Of a stretch of 64,000 nucleotides of DNA, positions 44,500-57,600 are shown in pieces. The stretch spans positions 4,774,001 through 4,838,000 of the forward strand of contig NC_060060.1 of assembly GCF_020283565.1 (NCBI RefSeq). Direction: 5' to 3'. Under the pieces are notes generated by a model. It searched no databases, was not told the DNA's origin, and saw only the letters and a program-made list of their open reading frames with translations. A program made the position numbers and the translations under genes. Each line of letters starts with the position of its first letter. Within the stretch, counting starts at the first letter, position 1. The stretch is from Trifolium pratense (lineage: Eukaryota > Streptophyta > Magnoliopsida > Fabales > Fabaceae).

Positions 44500-46750
44500 A
44501 AGAGCCACCTGTCAAGACACATAATGCGATTCATAAAGTTGAATTAGACTCTGCACCTAAACAAATAGAAAGAAACTAACAGAAAAAGGGAGGTCTTTTG
44601 CAGTCACTTTCAATTGCAAGTTGAAATCCAGTGTTGCCAATCGCTCATCAAGAAAAATAGCTGTTATTTTAAATTATGCTATGCTATAGTGCTATAACGA
44701 CGATATAACTGCTATTTGACAAAACTTTTGTACTAAATAGTGTATCGTGGAACAATATCGATTTGTTCAAAATTCAAATGGATGTTTGTGATTTTAAAAT
44801 CTTTTTCACAATAATAACCTCCCAATTACTAGTAATTATTCTTTTTTCGTGTACAAAGTATCCTATTTTTCTCAATTTGAAAATGAAAAATTATGTCTCC
44901 CTTTTTCACCAAACTCCTTCAACGAAAACCAGTGTTGTCAAATATAGGCCATAGTGCATTGCGGTGGCAAATTTATTGACGACTATCATGGCCAATTTAT
45001 GAAGGACGGCGGCGCCATGGCACTTTATGGAAGCTTAAAATGGATGGATATTTACTTTCTTTAATGGTCTGTCATCCACAATCAATAGTACTGATGAAAA
45101 CATAGATTTGTAGCAGTTGAAATTAAACTCAAATTACTATCAGCGGCGATAACCATACCGAACCAAACATACTTGGCAAACACGTAAGAGAACATTTTAT
45201 ATTCTCAACTAACAATTCCAATTAGTTCCAAATTACAACACACTCGGTCAGGTTTCAATATCTTCATGATCCTCTCTTCCACCGTTCACCTCCAAAGTCT
45301 CCAAAGGCATTTCACAATCCGAACCTCTATCTCCACAGGACATTTCCAGATTCCGCATCAAGAACATCCTGTACTCTGCAATCTGCATTCCACAGTGTGT
45401 ACCTAACAAAAACAACTGATTCAAAATTCATCAATTTCACACTCAAAAAATCACCAAATTTGCACAGAAAACCTGAAACCTGTCGGTAACAAAAATAGAG
45501 CAATTTAGCACTCTACAATATCCTTAATCCTCTAAAAGTTAAAAGTATTCAAAATTAACAAATTGACACCAAATTTCATAATGGATGACACAAAGAGGAT
45601 GCATTTGGTGACATCTTAATATTAATTTACGATGTGCACTTAATATACAACAACAAAAATGGCGTACAGGTACAGCCAGTACTGGTAAACAGCCGATTGA
45701 TTGTTCTCGTCATGGTGCCATGACTGCCATCCCAGAACCACTGCTGCCATCATTTGCCCCAGGCTGCCTATCTCTACCTCTCTAACATTGCACCATTGCG
45801 CCCCAGCATCCGTCTCCTATTCCAGATAATCTCGTATGATTTTGTGAAATTCACTCTAACCGGCCCACACCTCGCGGCCAACACCACACTTGAGGTGCCT
45901 CACCTTGACATTGATCAATAAGCCCATTTTCAGACCAGTCCCGCCTCCCTAATCAACCATTTGTACACCGGTACCCAACTTCATATTTTGGGTACCATAA
46001 AGAAAGAGCACCTTAACTTGGTGATCATATCTTTGAATAAGACTAATTCAACAAAAACATTAAAAGTTAGAGGCAACCCAAATGTTTTGAGTGCTAAATT
46101 CAGAGTTTTGGTTTATGAGTTTCCTCCAAACTCAACCACAAAAACTAATCCCTTCGAGTATCTTTGCTTCACTGACACTTCTTATGAAAGATGTGTCCGG
46201 TGTCCAACATCAACACGACACCAACACATGTAATTAATTACATTCAGTTAATTCATTTTTTCAAATTACTTCCACTTTCGACGTGTCAATGTTAGTATCG
46301 TGTCAGGTGTCTATGTTTGTGTTGGTGCTTCATAGCTCCTAATCACAAAAGACTCAAACTACTTACCACTTTGAATCACACTAGTTTCGTGCTATAAATC
46401 AATAATTTTTTTATTTCTCCAAGTACCCTCCACAACACTGAACTACAAAAACTAATCCATTCCTTTAAATATCCAAACCACAATTAACAACCACCTCTCC
46501 TAACCATGCATATAGAACTCTAGCTCCTCACCACTTAAATCTCAACAATATGATACTAAATTGATGATTCATTTTAACTCATACACCCTCAATGTAAAGA
46601 CTTTTTGCAATATCATTTCATCATAACCATCATATCATTAAAAATACTCAGACTTTTATCATAACCACTTCTACACCACACAGATGATAGAAATACTCTA
46701 ATTATGTCACAACCATCACATCATCAATTTAATACACCGCCAAGAAAAGG
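44500..46750 (-). pseudogene. Decayed DUF760-type gene copy (unit 2)
   Basis: Aligned by eye with 49440-52850: intron 3 and 2 pieces (44500-45110), exon 2 remnant at about 45250-45405 with the acceptor region kept (TACACACTGTGGAATGC on minus), and the intron 1 flank (45500-46750). The exon 2 remnant lacks the stretch between the EVNGG and QQLQSEL parts. Exons 3, 4 and 5 are absent; 44500 jumps directly to the sequence equivalent to 49441. A GTGTCCGGTGTC repeat sits at 46185-46340. Confidence 0.8.
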
Positions 46751-47070
46751 ACGATGATCATTGGGACGGTGGTTGGTGAAATTCTATTTCAATTGATTAT
46801 GTATCATTTTGAATGACATGAATGCATGATCAACAGAATATCTATACAATTTGCAAACATTACTCCAATTGAAAATATTGCAGTCATATCATAAGGTGAC
46901 ACAGTTCACATTTTAAACCCATGAAAAATGTACTGAAATTTCTTAATATATAATAGAATGATCACACTGTAACAACATATTCATAATATACATAATATGA
47001 GAAATAAAAAGGACATAATATCACATAATTTTTACAACACAAAAACACACTTAAATTTCATCTTTCACAA

Positions 47071-47637
47071 TCAAACATCTGACCATGTAATGTCAAGGCC
47101 ACCCCATTGACCCTCAGGCACACCTAAAGCTTTCCACACAGCCTTGGAAGCATCAACAATGTTGTTTGGACAAGGAGGTTGATAATCATGATCTTCATCA
47201 CACCCCTTTGTCGAGTCACACTCATCAACAACCTTGGCCACCACACTTCTCCCATTCGCACTGATTTTAATGTTGTTAAGACACCTACTCTTGTGGTTGA
47301 ACCATCCGGTGGAAAGTGCAACTACTGGAGTGTCGTCGGAATGATACTGATTATCACATTCTGAAGGGCCACCTCCATCTCCACCTTTCTCGAAACTATT
47401 AATTGTGAGATATGCTTTAGTGTTAGTAGACACTGATGGTGAACATTCATAAGTTGTGTATAACTTTCCTTGAACGCAACAATCAGAGTCATTTTCCTTA
47501 TTGCATTGTCCCGGTGGAGCTTTCTTTCCCCTAATTCTACCATTTGGACGACACTTTTGAGCTTCGGAATACACAAAACTTGTTAAAACAAGAGTAAACA
47601 ATAAAAGAAAAGAAACATTGGGGCAAAAGCTCTTCAT
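47071..47637 (-). CDS. Kiwellin-type secreted protein, second copy
   Basis: Single exon, 188 residues, one amino-acid difference from the copy at 43307-43873. Same signal peptide and ten mature cysteines. Upstream sequences (TATATATA at 47729-47736) and 3' flanks are also nearly identical, so the pair is recent or kept similar by gene conversion. An inserted stretch of about 30 bp separates the two promoters beyond the TATA box. Both copies read freely and have equal promoter motifs, so both may be expressed. Confidence 0.95.
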   Translation of the reverse strand: MKSFCPNVSFLLLFTLVLTSFVYSEAQKCRPNGRIRGKKAPPGQCNKENDSDCCVQGKLYTTYECSPSVSTNTKAYLTINSFEKGGDGGGPSECDNQYHSDDTPVVALSTGWFNHKSRCLNNIKISANGRSVVAKVVDECDSTKGCDEDHDYQPPCPNNIVDASKAVWKALGVPEGQWGGLDITWSDV

Positions 47638-47728
47638 TTTGTCAATGCAAGTTATGTATGCAACCCTATGTTTCTCCTCTTAGTTCTTCTTCTTAGTGTT
47701 TGATGCTAAGATGGAGCTTTTAGTAGGG

Positions 47729-47736
47729 TATATATA
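47729..47736 (-). promoter_or_regulatory. TATA box of kiwellin gene (47071-47637)
   Basis: TATATATA, 92 bp upstream of the ATG, in a block shared with the 43307-43873 copy. Confidence 0.6.
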
Positions 47737-48677
47737 GGATACATATTGTTTGCATTGGCTTTGAAACAATATGCAAGGGATGGGGGGAGGTTAGTTTTTG
47801 GGTCAAAGCAAGAGTTTAATCTTGCCGTGTTTAATACAATTCCCTGTGTTGTTTTTATCATAACTAATTTTGATCTCTGTGTTGTTTTTATCATAATTTT
47901 TTATTGAAACCCACAACATGAAAGATAATAAAGTATTCAAGTTGTGGTTGTCATGTCATCATTGGAAAACAAAGTAATGTAAATTGTAAAATTATTCTTT
48001 GACAGTTTGAACTCAAAAATGTTACAATCCTAGATGGTGGTGGTACATCGTATTGTGATATTCTTAATTTGACTTATTTGAATTTATCTATCTACCATCA
48101 ATAAATTGTAAGATTTCTCAAATGCGCATGAAAAAACATTTGTTAGAAAAGTTCCCCTTAAATAAATCTTAGTTACCTCGAGAGATTATTATTTGTAAAT
48201 TGTACACAGAAGATACCTTGATTTACCAAAAAAGAAGAATGAGAACAATTCTCTATTTACATCTGGTATTGGTTCAAATGCAAGGCTCTTTTTCGAGTGA
48301 AACTTCTCTCATCCCAAAAACACTTCAGATTATGCGTCTAAAAAAATCATGATTTTTTAACGTCTGAATGTTTTCGAGAATCATGTGTGGATTTTAAGAA
48401 ATGTCAGGTGAGTAAAGTTTCTCTCTTTTTCCATAAAAACATTATCTTTTCCAAGCAATATTATGATAATTGATACATTACCAAATTCTCAAAATGACAT
48501 GCTTTAATGCTTGGTATAATGAATCAAGAGAAGTACTAAAGCAAGGATTGCACTTGATTATTCTCATTTTCAGTTTTACATTGAACTAGTGTTACAGAAA
48601 ATTTAGTATAGGGATTTCGGGGGTTGGATGAGAAAAAGGGAAAGAAAAGAATATACAAGGCTTCCATCATTATTTCT

Positions 48678-51600
48678 CTATAAAAGTCCAACAACACAGC
48701 TTAAATGCAATCTGTTTTCCAATCCTCTTAAGTGATGACCCAATAACATACACCTGCCAATGCAAAGAACACATCAACATGATTAAACATAATTATGGAC
48801 TTTACTTGCTATAAAAGAAAGCTTAGTTAACTAGTGAATCATCGATATCACAGATGAAATTATTATATACGACTCTTGCAATTTCAGGGACTAAGTTTGT
48901 GATTCATTCTTCAATTGACTTATTTGAGTTTATCTACTGGCGTATACATTTGTGAGACTGTTTCAGAGATCTTGTAGAAACAACTAAGACATGTGCATAA
49001 ATTGTTTTCACCTTATTTCTATAAGCTCTCCATGAAAGTTTATGAAAATAGTTTATAGCTTATATCAAAATAATTTGACTTTATTTTATCATTTGTTATA
49101 TAAATAAGTAAACATAAGCACTTATAAGAAAAGATAAACGTTTATGTTTAGCCAAATAGTTTGAATTAATTACTGCGGCAAGAATCATGCAGAACCAAGC
49201 AAAAATTCTTGTAAGGGTATGACAATGAGATTTACTGACCAGAAAAGCAACTTTGCTAGATAATCGCGAGAAGTGGCTACTGTATCACTAAACTCGTCAT
49301 CACTGTCGGGGTGATAGTCTTCTACTGATTGTTCAATAAAGTTAGAGCTAGCATCATCCAGCAAGAATCTTCTCAAAATGTTTTGAACAAGTTGATGAAT
49401 TATATCTTCCACTTCAACTGATGAAGGCCGAGACATTTCAGCCACCTGTCAAGACACGTTATGCGATTCACAAAGTTGAATTAGACTCCGCACCTAAACG
49501 AATAGAAATAAACTAACAGAAAAAGGGAAGTTTTTGCAGTCACTTTCAATTGCAAGTTGAAATCCAGTGTTGCCAATTGCGCATAAAAAAAAAATAGCTG
49601 TTTGTTTAAATTATGCTATAGTGCTATAACGCTGATATAACTGCTATTTGACAGGACTTTTGTACTAAATAGTGTATCGTGGAACAATAGCGATTTGTTC
49701 AAATTCCACTACGTCATAGGACTGCAACGCCGCTATTTGGCAACACTTAGTTGATATAAATTTAACAGAAGTTGAGCCATTACCACATTAGGATCGAAAG
49801 AGCGAAGATATTCCAGTAAGTTGTTCCGAATTCCCCTGTCGTGTTCTAATTGCATCATTTCCTGCTTCTGGGCATTCAGCTCCTGAAAGAAAATGATCAT
49901 CGTCACATTATGTTTGACTCTTAGAGTTGGCTTTTAAATGGTCTATGAGTAATAAAATAATTTCTTTTGATGAATACTATATTGGTGAAAATATAATTGA
50001 TCTTTGAACTACATAACAATAGTGGTGCCTCCTTAACATTAAGGCATTTATAGAGCATGTTAATAGCGTGTCATTAATCATTTTAGATTCTAGAGGGAAG
50101 TGATGAAAAGAACTTATAACAATTTGGAGAAGCTTAAGAAAATAAGTTGAAAATAGTTTATGGACACGGACCCTATTTGGATAAATAACTTTTATCATAT
50201 AGGTTCTTATGTATAAGATACTGCTATAACAAAAGATAAAATAAAGTCAATTTGTTTTCGTATAAGATATAAACTGTTTTCATATAAGCTATAAATTGTT
50301 TTCATAAACTATTCTAGAAAGTTTATCAAAATAAGTTCAAAGCAACTTATAACACATCATAAATTGTTTCCAAAGTTATCGCAAACAGTCTAACAAGTGT
50401 TTGAGTTAGTATATAAGCCCAAATATACCAATCAAAAAGTTATTGTCACAAGCTATTCAAAAACTTGCGCAATTGTTTATGTCAAAAATTAAGTCTAACT
50501 TTCCGAATGCCTCTCCATAGTAGGGCTTTTATAGGTTTCTTTCACACATGGATAACTGCCTTGATTGTGATTCTAAAATCATTTTCACAATAATAACCTC
50601 CCAATTACTAATTATTCTTTTTCTCATAATTTTTCCTATTTTTCTCAATTTCAAAATGAAAAATCATGTCTCCCTTTCCAACGAACTCCTTCAACCAAAA
50701 CCAGTGTTGTCAAATATAGGTCACAGTGCAATGCGGTGACAAATTTTTTGACGACTGTCATGGCCAATTTGTGATGGACGGTGGCACTTTATGCCGGCTT
50801 AAAATGGAGGATTTTTTGTATCAAAAAAAGAAGGAGGATTTTTACTTTCTGTAATGGTCCGTCATTCACAATCAATAGCGCTGATCAAAACATAGATTAT
50901 TCAAATTACTATCGGCGGCAATAACCATACAAAACCAAACATACTTAGCAAACACAGAAGAGAACATTTAACATTCTCAACTAACAATTCACCGATTAAG
51001 CTATGATTTTTGTTCCAAATTCCAATACACGGTCAAATTTCAATTTATTTGGCACACACATAAGAAGCAAACATTTCACAAGCAAAAGTGTGATTCACCC
51101 GATACACAAACTCAAAACTCAAGCAAGGCACCTCCTTGGAATAGTAAAAACATGCATATACTCAAAACTGCAACTATTTCACAACGATAGCAACAAAAAG
51201 TTCAAAGTAAAGAAAAAAATAAAAGAATGTTTACCTCCGTCATGTTTGTCAGCTCAGATTGCAACTGCTGAATGTATTTCAGAGCCTGAGGCGGCAAATC
51301 TCCAAAGACTCCCGCGCCACTACTGGTGCTGCTGCTACAAATTTCCAAATCCTTGAATCCCAAATCAGAAACAACCTTCTCAATTTCCTCACCATCCTCT
51401 CTTTCCTCACGATCCTCTCTTCCACCGTTCACCTCCAAAGTCTCCAAAGGCGTTTCACAATCCGACCCTCTATCCCCACAGGACATTTCCAGATTCCGCG
51501 TCAAGGACATCCTGTACTCCGCATTCCACAGTGTGTACCTAACAAAAACAACAACCAATTTAAAACTTATCAATTTCACACCCAAAACCAGAAACCAGTA

Positions 51601-54600
51601 AGCAACAAAAATAGAACAATTTAGCACTCTACAATATCCTCTAAAATTTGAAGTATTACAAAATTAATTGTTACCCGATCTTACAAAAACGCACATAGTG
51701 ACACCAAATTCATGAGTTATGACACACCAAGGGATCCATTTGGTAGCAACTGAATATTAATTTGGGGCGGCACTTACACACCACCATAAAATGGTGTCCT
51801 CGTACATAACTAGTCGGTTTCCCTTATCACGGCACCATTTCAGCACCATTGCTGCCATCATTGCCCCAGAATGCCTGGCTCTACCCCTCTAACGCTTTGC
51901 ATCCCATGTCGTCGTTGCACCATTGCACTCCAACATCTTTCCCCTATTTTAGATAATCCCTCCTCTGTTTTTGTGAAATCATCTCCATCCCGCCAACGCC
52001 TCCACCTTGGCAACAACCACACTCAAGGTTCCCCACCTTGATATTGATCGAATAGACCCATTTTCCGACCAGTCCCACAACTCCATTCTCCCTAATCGAC
52101 CATTTTTGTACCAGTACCCAAATACATATTTTGGGTACCGTGAAGAGAACATGAATTTGGTGATAATATCTTTGAATGAGACTAATTCAACAAAAATAAA
52201 AAAGTTAGAGGGGACCCTAATGTTTTGAATGCTAAGTTGAGAATTTTGGTTCTATCAGTCTCCTCCACAACACTCGCAGAAACTAATCTCTTCGAATATC
52301 CAAAACACAATTGACAGCACATCTCCCAAATGTTCAAACTTCTGATCACATAATACTTGAGCTGCTTACCAATTGAATCACACTAGTTTGGTGCCAAATT
52401 AAGAGTTTTCGTTTCTCAAGATATCCTCTCATAATTCAACTACAGAAATTGCAAAAACTAATCCCTTCGACATCAGAACACGATTAATGCCACATCTTCC
52501 AATTGTTTGAAATCCTAATCACATAAGACTCTAACTCCTTACAACTCGAATCACACAAGTTTGATCCTAAATTGAGAAGTTTGGTTTCTCTGATATCCTC
52601 CGCACTCAGCTACAAAAACTAACCCCTTCAGATATCCAAACCACAATTAACAACGACCTCTCCTAATCTTATATAACTCAAGCTCCTTACCACTCGTTTT
52701 AATTCATATACACCATCAATGTAAAAAGATTTCACAATATCAATTAATCACAAGCATCACATCATTAGAAATACTCAACTTTTACAATATCAATTAATCA
52801 TAACTATCAAATCATCAAAAATACTCGACTTTTATCATAACCGCTTCTAAGGTCACTGTCATGAATCAAAATGACATGGGCCTAGATGAAGAAATACAAG
52901 AGAATTGGGCTCAAGAGAATGAGGAAGAAGTGTTGGGCCATCAGCCTAAAGTCAAGAGGAAGATTGTTAGGCCCAAACACTTGGATGACTTTGTGATTCC
53001 AACACTCAAGAAGGGGGGTAGAAAGTAATTAATAGCCTAGAAGGTTCTCTACTAGTGAGTCAGCTTATTCTGTTAGAATAGGTGATGTAAGAAATGCCTG
53101 AAATTGTGGAACGAACTTGGTGTATTGCGTTGGTAATCACACTATATATGTATCAATTGGCATATGAAATAAAGCAGAGAAGAATTTGGAGAAAGTTAGT
53201 TTCCTTTTATTACTAGTTTGTTGTTATCTTTCTTATTCACCACTTTATTCATTACAATTTGGTGCTTTCATTGAGCCATGGCCTCACCTCCTTCCATCAG
53301 CGATCTCGCTGCCTCCATCAATACTCTTCTTCAGTCACAACAAACATTCCAAAGCCAGGTTTCCACTTCCATTACTGCTCTAGCTACGGACGTTAACAAT
53401 CTCCGTGCTCGCATGGGTCCTCCGGGCTTTCCTCCACCACATCCAGATCCACCACCGATTCACACTACCTCCATTAAATTGGATATTCCTCGGTTTGATG
53501 GAACCGATCCTCTTGGGTGGATCTTCAAGATCACTCAGTTCTTTGATTATCACCTCACTCCCGAAGAGCAGCGACTCCGTATCGCTTCCTTCTACATGGA
53601 AGGCGCTGCGTTGACATGGTTTCAGTGGATGCATCAGAACGGACAACTTCTGACGTGGGCAAATTTTCTTCATGCTCTTGAGATCCGATTTGCTCCGTCT
53701 CAGTACGAGGACCCCAAAGGTACGTTGTTCAAGCTTACTCAGACAACGACGGTAAAAGAATATCAGGCTCAGTTCGAATCTCTTGCCAATCGCATCACCG
53801 GCTTACCTCCGGCGTGTTATTTGAGCTGCTTCATCTCCGGTCTCAAACCGGCGATTCGTCGCGAGGTATTAGCCTTCCAACCCGTTACTTTGATTCAGGC
53901 CATTAGTCTTGCCAAGTTACAGGAGGAAAAACACTTGGATCGAATTCCGTCGTTGTCCAGACCTTCGCCATCTGCGACAGGTTCTTCTTCGTCGTTTAAA
54001 CCCACTATGACTATCATTCCTCCGAAGCCTCAGCCGGTGGTGAAACGACTCAGTCCTGACGAATTGCAAGCACGCAGGGAGAAGGGTTTATGCTATAATT
54101 GTGATGAGACGTATCAACGAGGCCATCGTTGCAAACGTTCATTTCATATTTTGATTGTTGAACCTGATGATGTTGTTGAAGATGCATCATCGTTTCAACT
54201 TGATGGTACTCAGGTGGAATTAGAACCTGTGGTGGACCCCACCATTCAGAATACGGATCCGGATCCTGACCCGGCCCAGATTAGTCTCCATGCCTTGATG
54301 GGTCACACTATCCCACAAACACTGCGGGTCATGGGCCAGATCCACAACAGCCCAGTAGCTATCCTTATTGATAGTGGGAGTACCCACAACTTTCTACAGG
54401 ATCGGGTCGCCCGTCAATTGGGCTTGAAGACTGAACAAGCCCATTCCTTCCGTGTGTTGGTTGGCAACGGTGAGGAGTTACAGTGTACTGCTATGTGTCC
54501 TCAAACAAAATTGTTATTGGGCTCTCATTTGTTTACAGTGGATCTATTTGTTCTTCCTATCAGTGGAGCTGAGTTGGTTTTGGGTGTTCAATGGCTTAAG

Positions 54601-57600
54601 ACATTGGGCCCTGTTATTACTGATTATGAGAAGTTAACTATGAGTTTTTACAAGGAGGGACAACAAATCCAATTGACTGGGGTACCAAAAGCAAGTCCTG
54701 CTGAAGCCAACATTCACCAATTGCAGCGTCTCCTAGCCACAGACGCCATTGACACTTTTCTCCACCTTCAACTTATACAACCTGAACCACCACATAATCC
54801 ACCATCCCACTCTGACCCTCGTGTGGAGCAATTGCTTCAACAATTTGCTCCTCTCTTCAACTCACCTACCCACCTTCCACCACAAAGACCAGTAGACCAC
54901 AAAATACCTCTTCTCCCCAATACAAACCCTATCAATGTTCGTCCGTATCGTTACCCTCATTTCCAGAAGCGTGAAATTGAATCCCAGATCAAGGACATGC
55001 TTGCTAATGGTCTCATACAACCTAGTTCTAGTGCCTTCTCTTCCCCTGTGTTGTTGGTGCGCAAGAAGGACGGTACCTGGCGCTTCTGTGTGGATTATCG
55101 TGCTTTGAATACTCTTACTAGTAAGGACCGATTCCCTATTCCTGCAATTGATGAGCTTCTTGATGAATTGTATGGTACGCAGTGGTTTTCGAAGCTTGAC
55201 TTACGCTCGGGGTACCATCAGATTCGAATGGCACAAGAGGATATTCACAAGACTGCTTTTCGCACACACCACGGGCACTATGAGTTTCTGGTAATGCCGT
55301 TCGGCTTATGCAACGCTCCCTCTACTTTTCAGTCTACTATGAATTTGATATTTGAGCCATATTTGCGTCGTTTTGTGATCGTCTTCTTTGACGATATCCT
55401 CGTTTACAGCCCTACCTTGGATAGTCATTTAGAACACTTAAAGGTTGTGTTCCAATGCTTGCTTACTCATGACTTTTGCTTAAAACAATCCAAGTGTTCA
55501 TTCGCTCAATCATCTATTGATTATTTGGGTCACATAGTCTCGGCTGAAGGTGTAGGTCCAGATCCTACCAAAATTGAAGCCATGGTTAGCTGGCCAGTTC
55601 CATCCAACTTGAAGCAACTCCGTGGGTTTCTAGGTCTCACAGGATTTTATCGCAAGTTTATCTGCAAGTATGCTTCCATTGCTGCCCCTCTTACTGCTCT
55701 TTTAAAACGTGATGCTTTTATATGGACCGATGCCTCTCAACAAGCATTTGATATGCTTAAAAGGGCAATGTCTGAAGCTCCTGTTTTAAGCCTTCCCAAC
55801 TTTGAGGACCAATTTATCTTAGAGACTGATGCATCCGGCATGGGAATGGGTGCGGTGTTGATCCAAAAAGGTCACCCCATATGCTATTTTAGTAAACAAT
55901 TCTGCCCAAGAATGTTGGTGGCTTCTACTTATGTCAGAGAGTTGTGTGCTATTACTACAGCTGTGAAGAAATGGCGCACTTACTTGCTGGGCAATACTTT
56001 TATTATATACACGGATCAAAGAAGTTTGAGGGAACTAATGACACAAGTGATCCAAACACCAGAGCAGCAGTTTTATCTTGCTAAATTGTTGGGCTATTCT
56101 TATGAAATCATGTACAAACCTGGTCCTCAAAATCGCGTTGCAGACGCTCTTTCACGTGTCCATTGTTTAGCTATAACAGTACCACATTTGGATTTTCTGC
56201 ACACACTCAAAGAACAATTGTTCCAAGATGATGAATTTCAGCAGCTCTTGACCAATGTGAAGGAAAATCCGGATGCACACATGGGCTTTGAGATTTTAGA
56301 TGACTTGTTGTTCTTCAAAGGGAAACTGTTTATTCCATCTAATTCTCCTCTCAAAGTTACACTATTGGAAGAATTTCACTCTTCTACCATAGGGGGACAT
56401 AGTGGAATCCATCGCACCTTTGGACGTCTACAAGAAAATGTGTTTTGGCATGGAATGCGTAATGATGTTACACAGTTTGTCAAGTCTTGTGCTATTTGTC
56501 AACAAACTAAGCCACCTACACATTCACCCTATGGGTTGCTGCAACCATTACCAATACCAGACAAAGTGTGGGAGGATATATCCCTTGATTTCGTGGTAGG
56601 GCTCCCTTCTTTCCAAACACACACAGTGGTCTTGGTGGTAGTAGACAGATTGTCGAAAGCTGCTCATTTTGGCCTTTTACCAACCCATTTCACTGCAGCT
56701 AAAGTAGCTGATCTGTTTGCAAAAATGGTGTGCAAGCTACATGGCATGCCTAGGAGCATTGTCTCGGACCGGGATCCTATTTTTCTGAGTCACTTTTGGC
56801 AAGAGTTGTTCCGCTTAAGTGGTACAAAGCTTCGTATGTCTACTGCTTACCATCCTCAAAGTGATGGACAAACGGAGAATGTCAATAAGGTGTTGCAGCA
56901 ATATCTCAGATGCTTTGTTCATGACAAACCAAAGCAATGGGGTCATTACTTACACTGGGCAGAATGGCACTACAACACAGCGATACATACTTCTACAGGA
57001 ATTTCACCTTATGAAGTAGTGTATGGTAGACCACCACCTACCCTTGCTGATTACGTTCCAGGTTCATCTAAGTTGCAAGCTGTGGATGCAACGCTGACAG
57101 AACGCGACATAGTAATTGAAGTATTGAAGAACAAGCTGTTGAAAGCCCAAAATACCATGAAGGAGTATGCAGATTTGAAGCGAATTCCTCATCAATTCAA
57201 AGTTGGAGACTGGGTATTTGTTAAGCTTAGGCCTTATCGCCAGAATTCGGTTTTGGGGCGCAGGTTTCACAAACTTTCAAAACGCTTTTATGGTCCTTTT
57301 AAACTAGTGCGTGCTATCGGGGAGGTAGCCTTTGAGCTGGAGTTACCCGACACTAGTAGGATCCATCCAGTGTTTCACGTCTCACAGCTGAAACCTTGCT
57401 TTGACAACACGGTGGTTCCGTTAGCATTACCACCAGAAACCGTAGATAATCAGCCTTGCATCACTCCCATTGCTATACTTGATTGGAGGACCAATGAGGA
57501 AAATGGCCAGCAGGAAGCACTTGTTCAATGGGAGGGACTTTTTCCAGAAGATGCAACTTGGGAGAACTATCAAGACCTGAAAAATTCATATCCAACATTT

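Noticed and set aside
51202..51627. Minus ORF starting with MLNCSIFVAYW as its own gene
   Set aside because: Its useful part begins after an acceptor at 51539 and joins in phase with exon 58316-58746; the N-terminal extension is intron sequence.
53380..57270. Several short ORFs in other frames of the gypsy pol
   Set aside because: Shadows of the 1510-codon ORF without own motifs.
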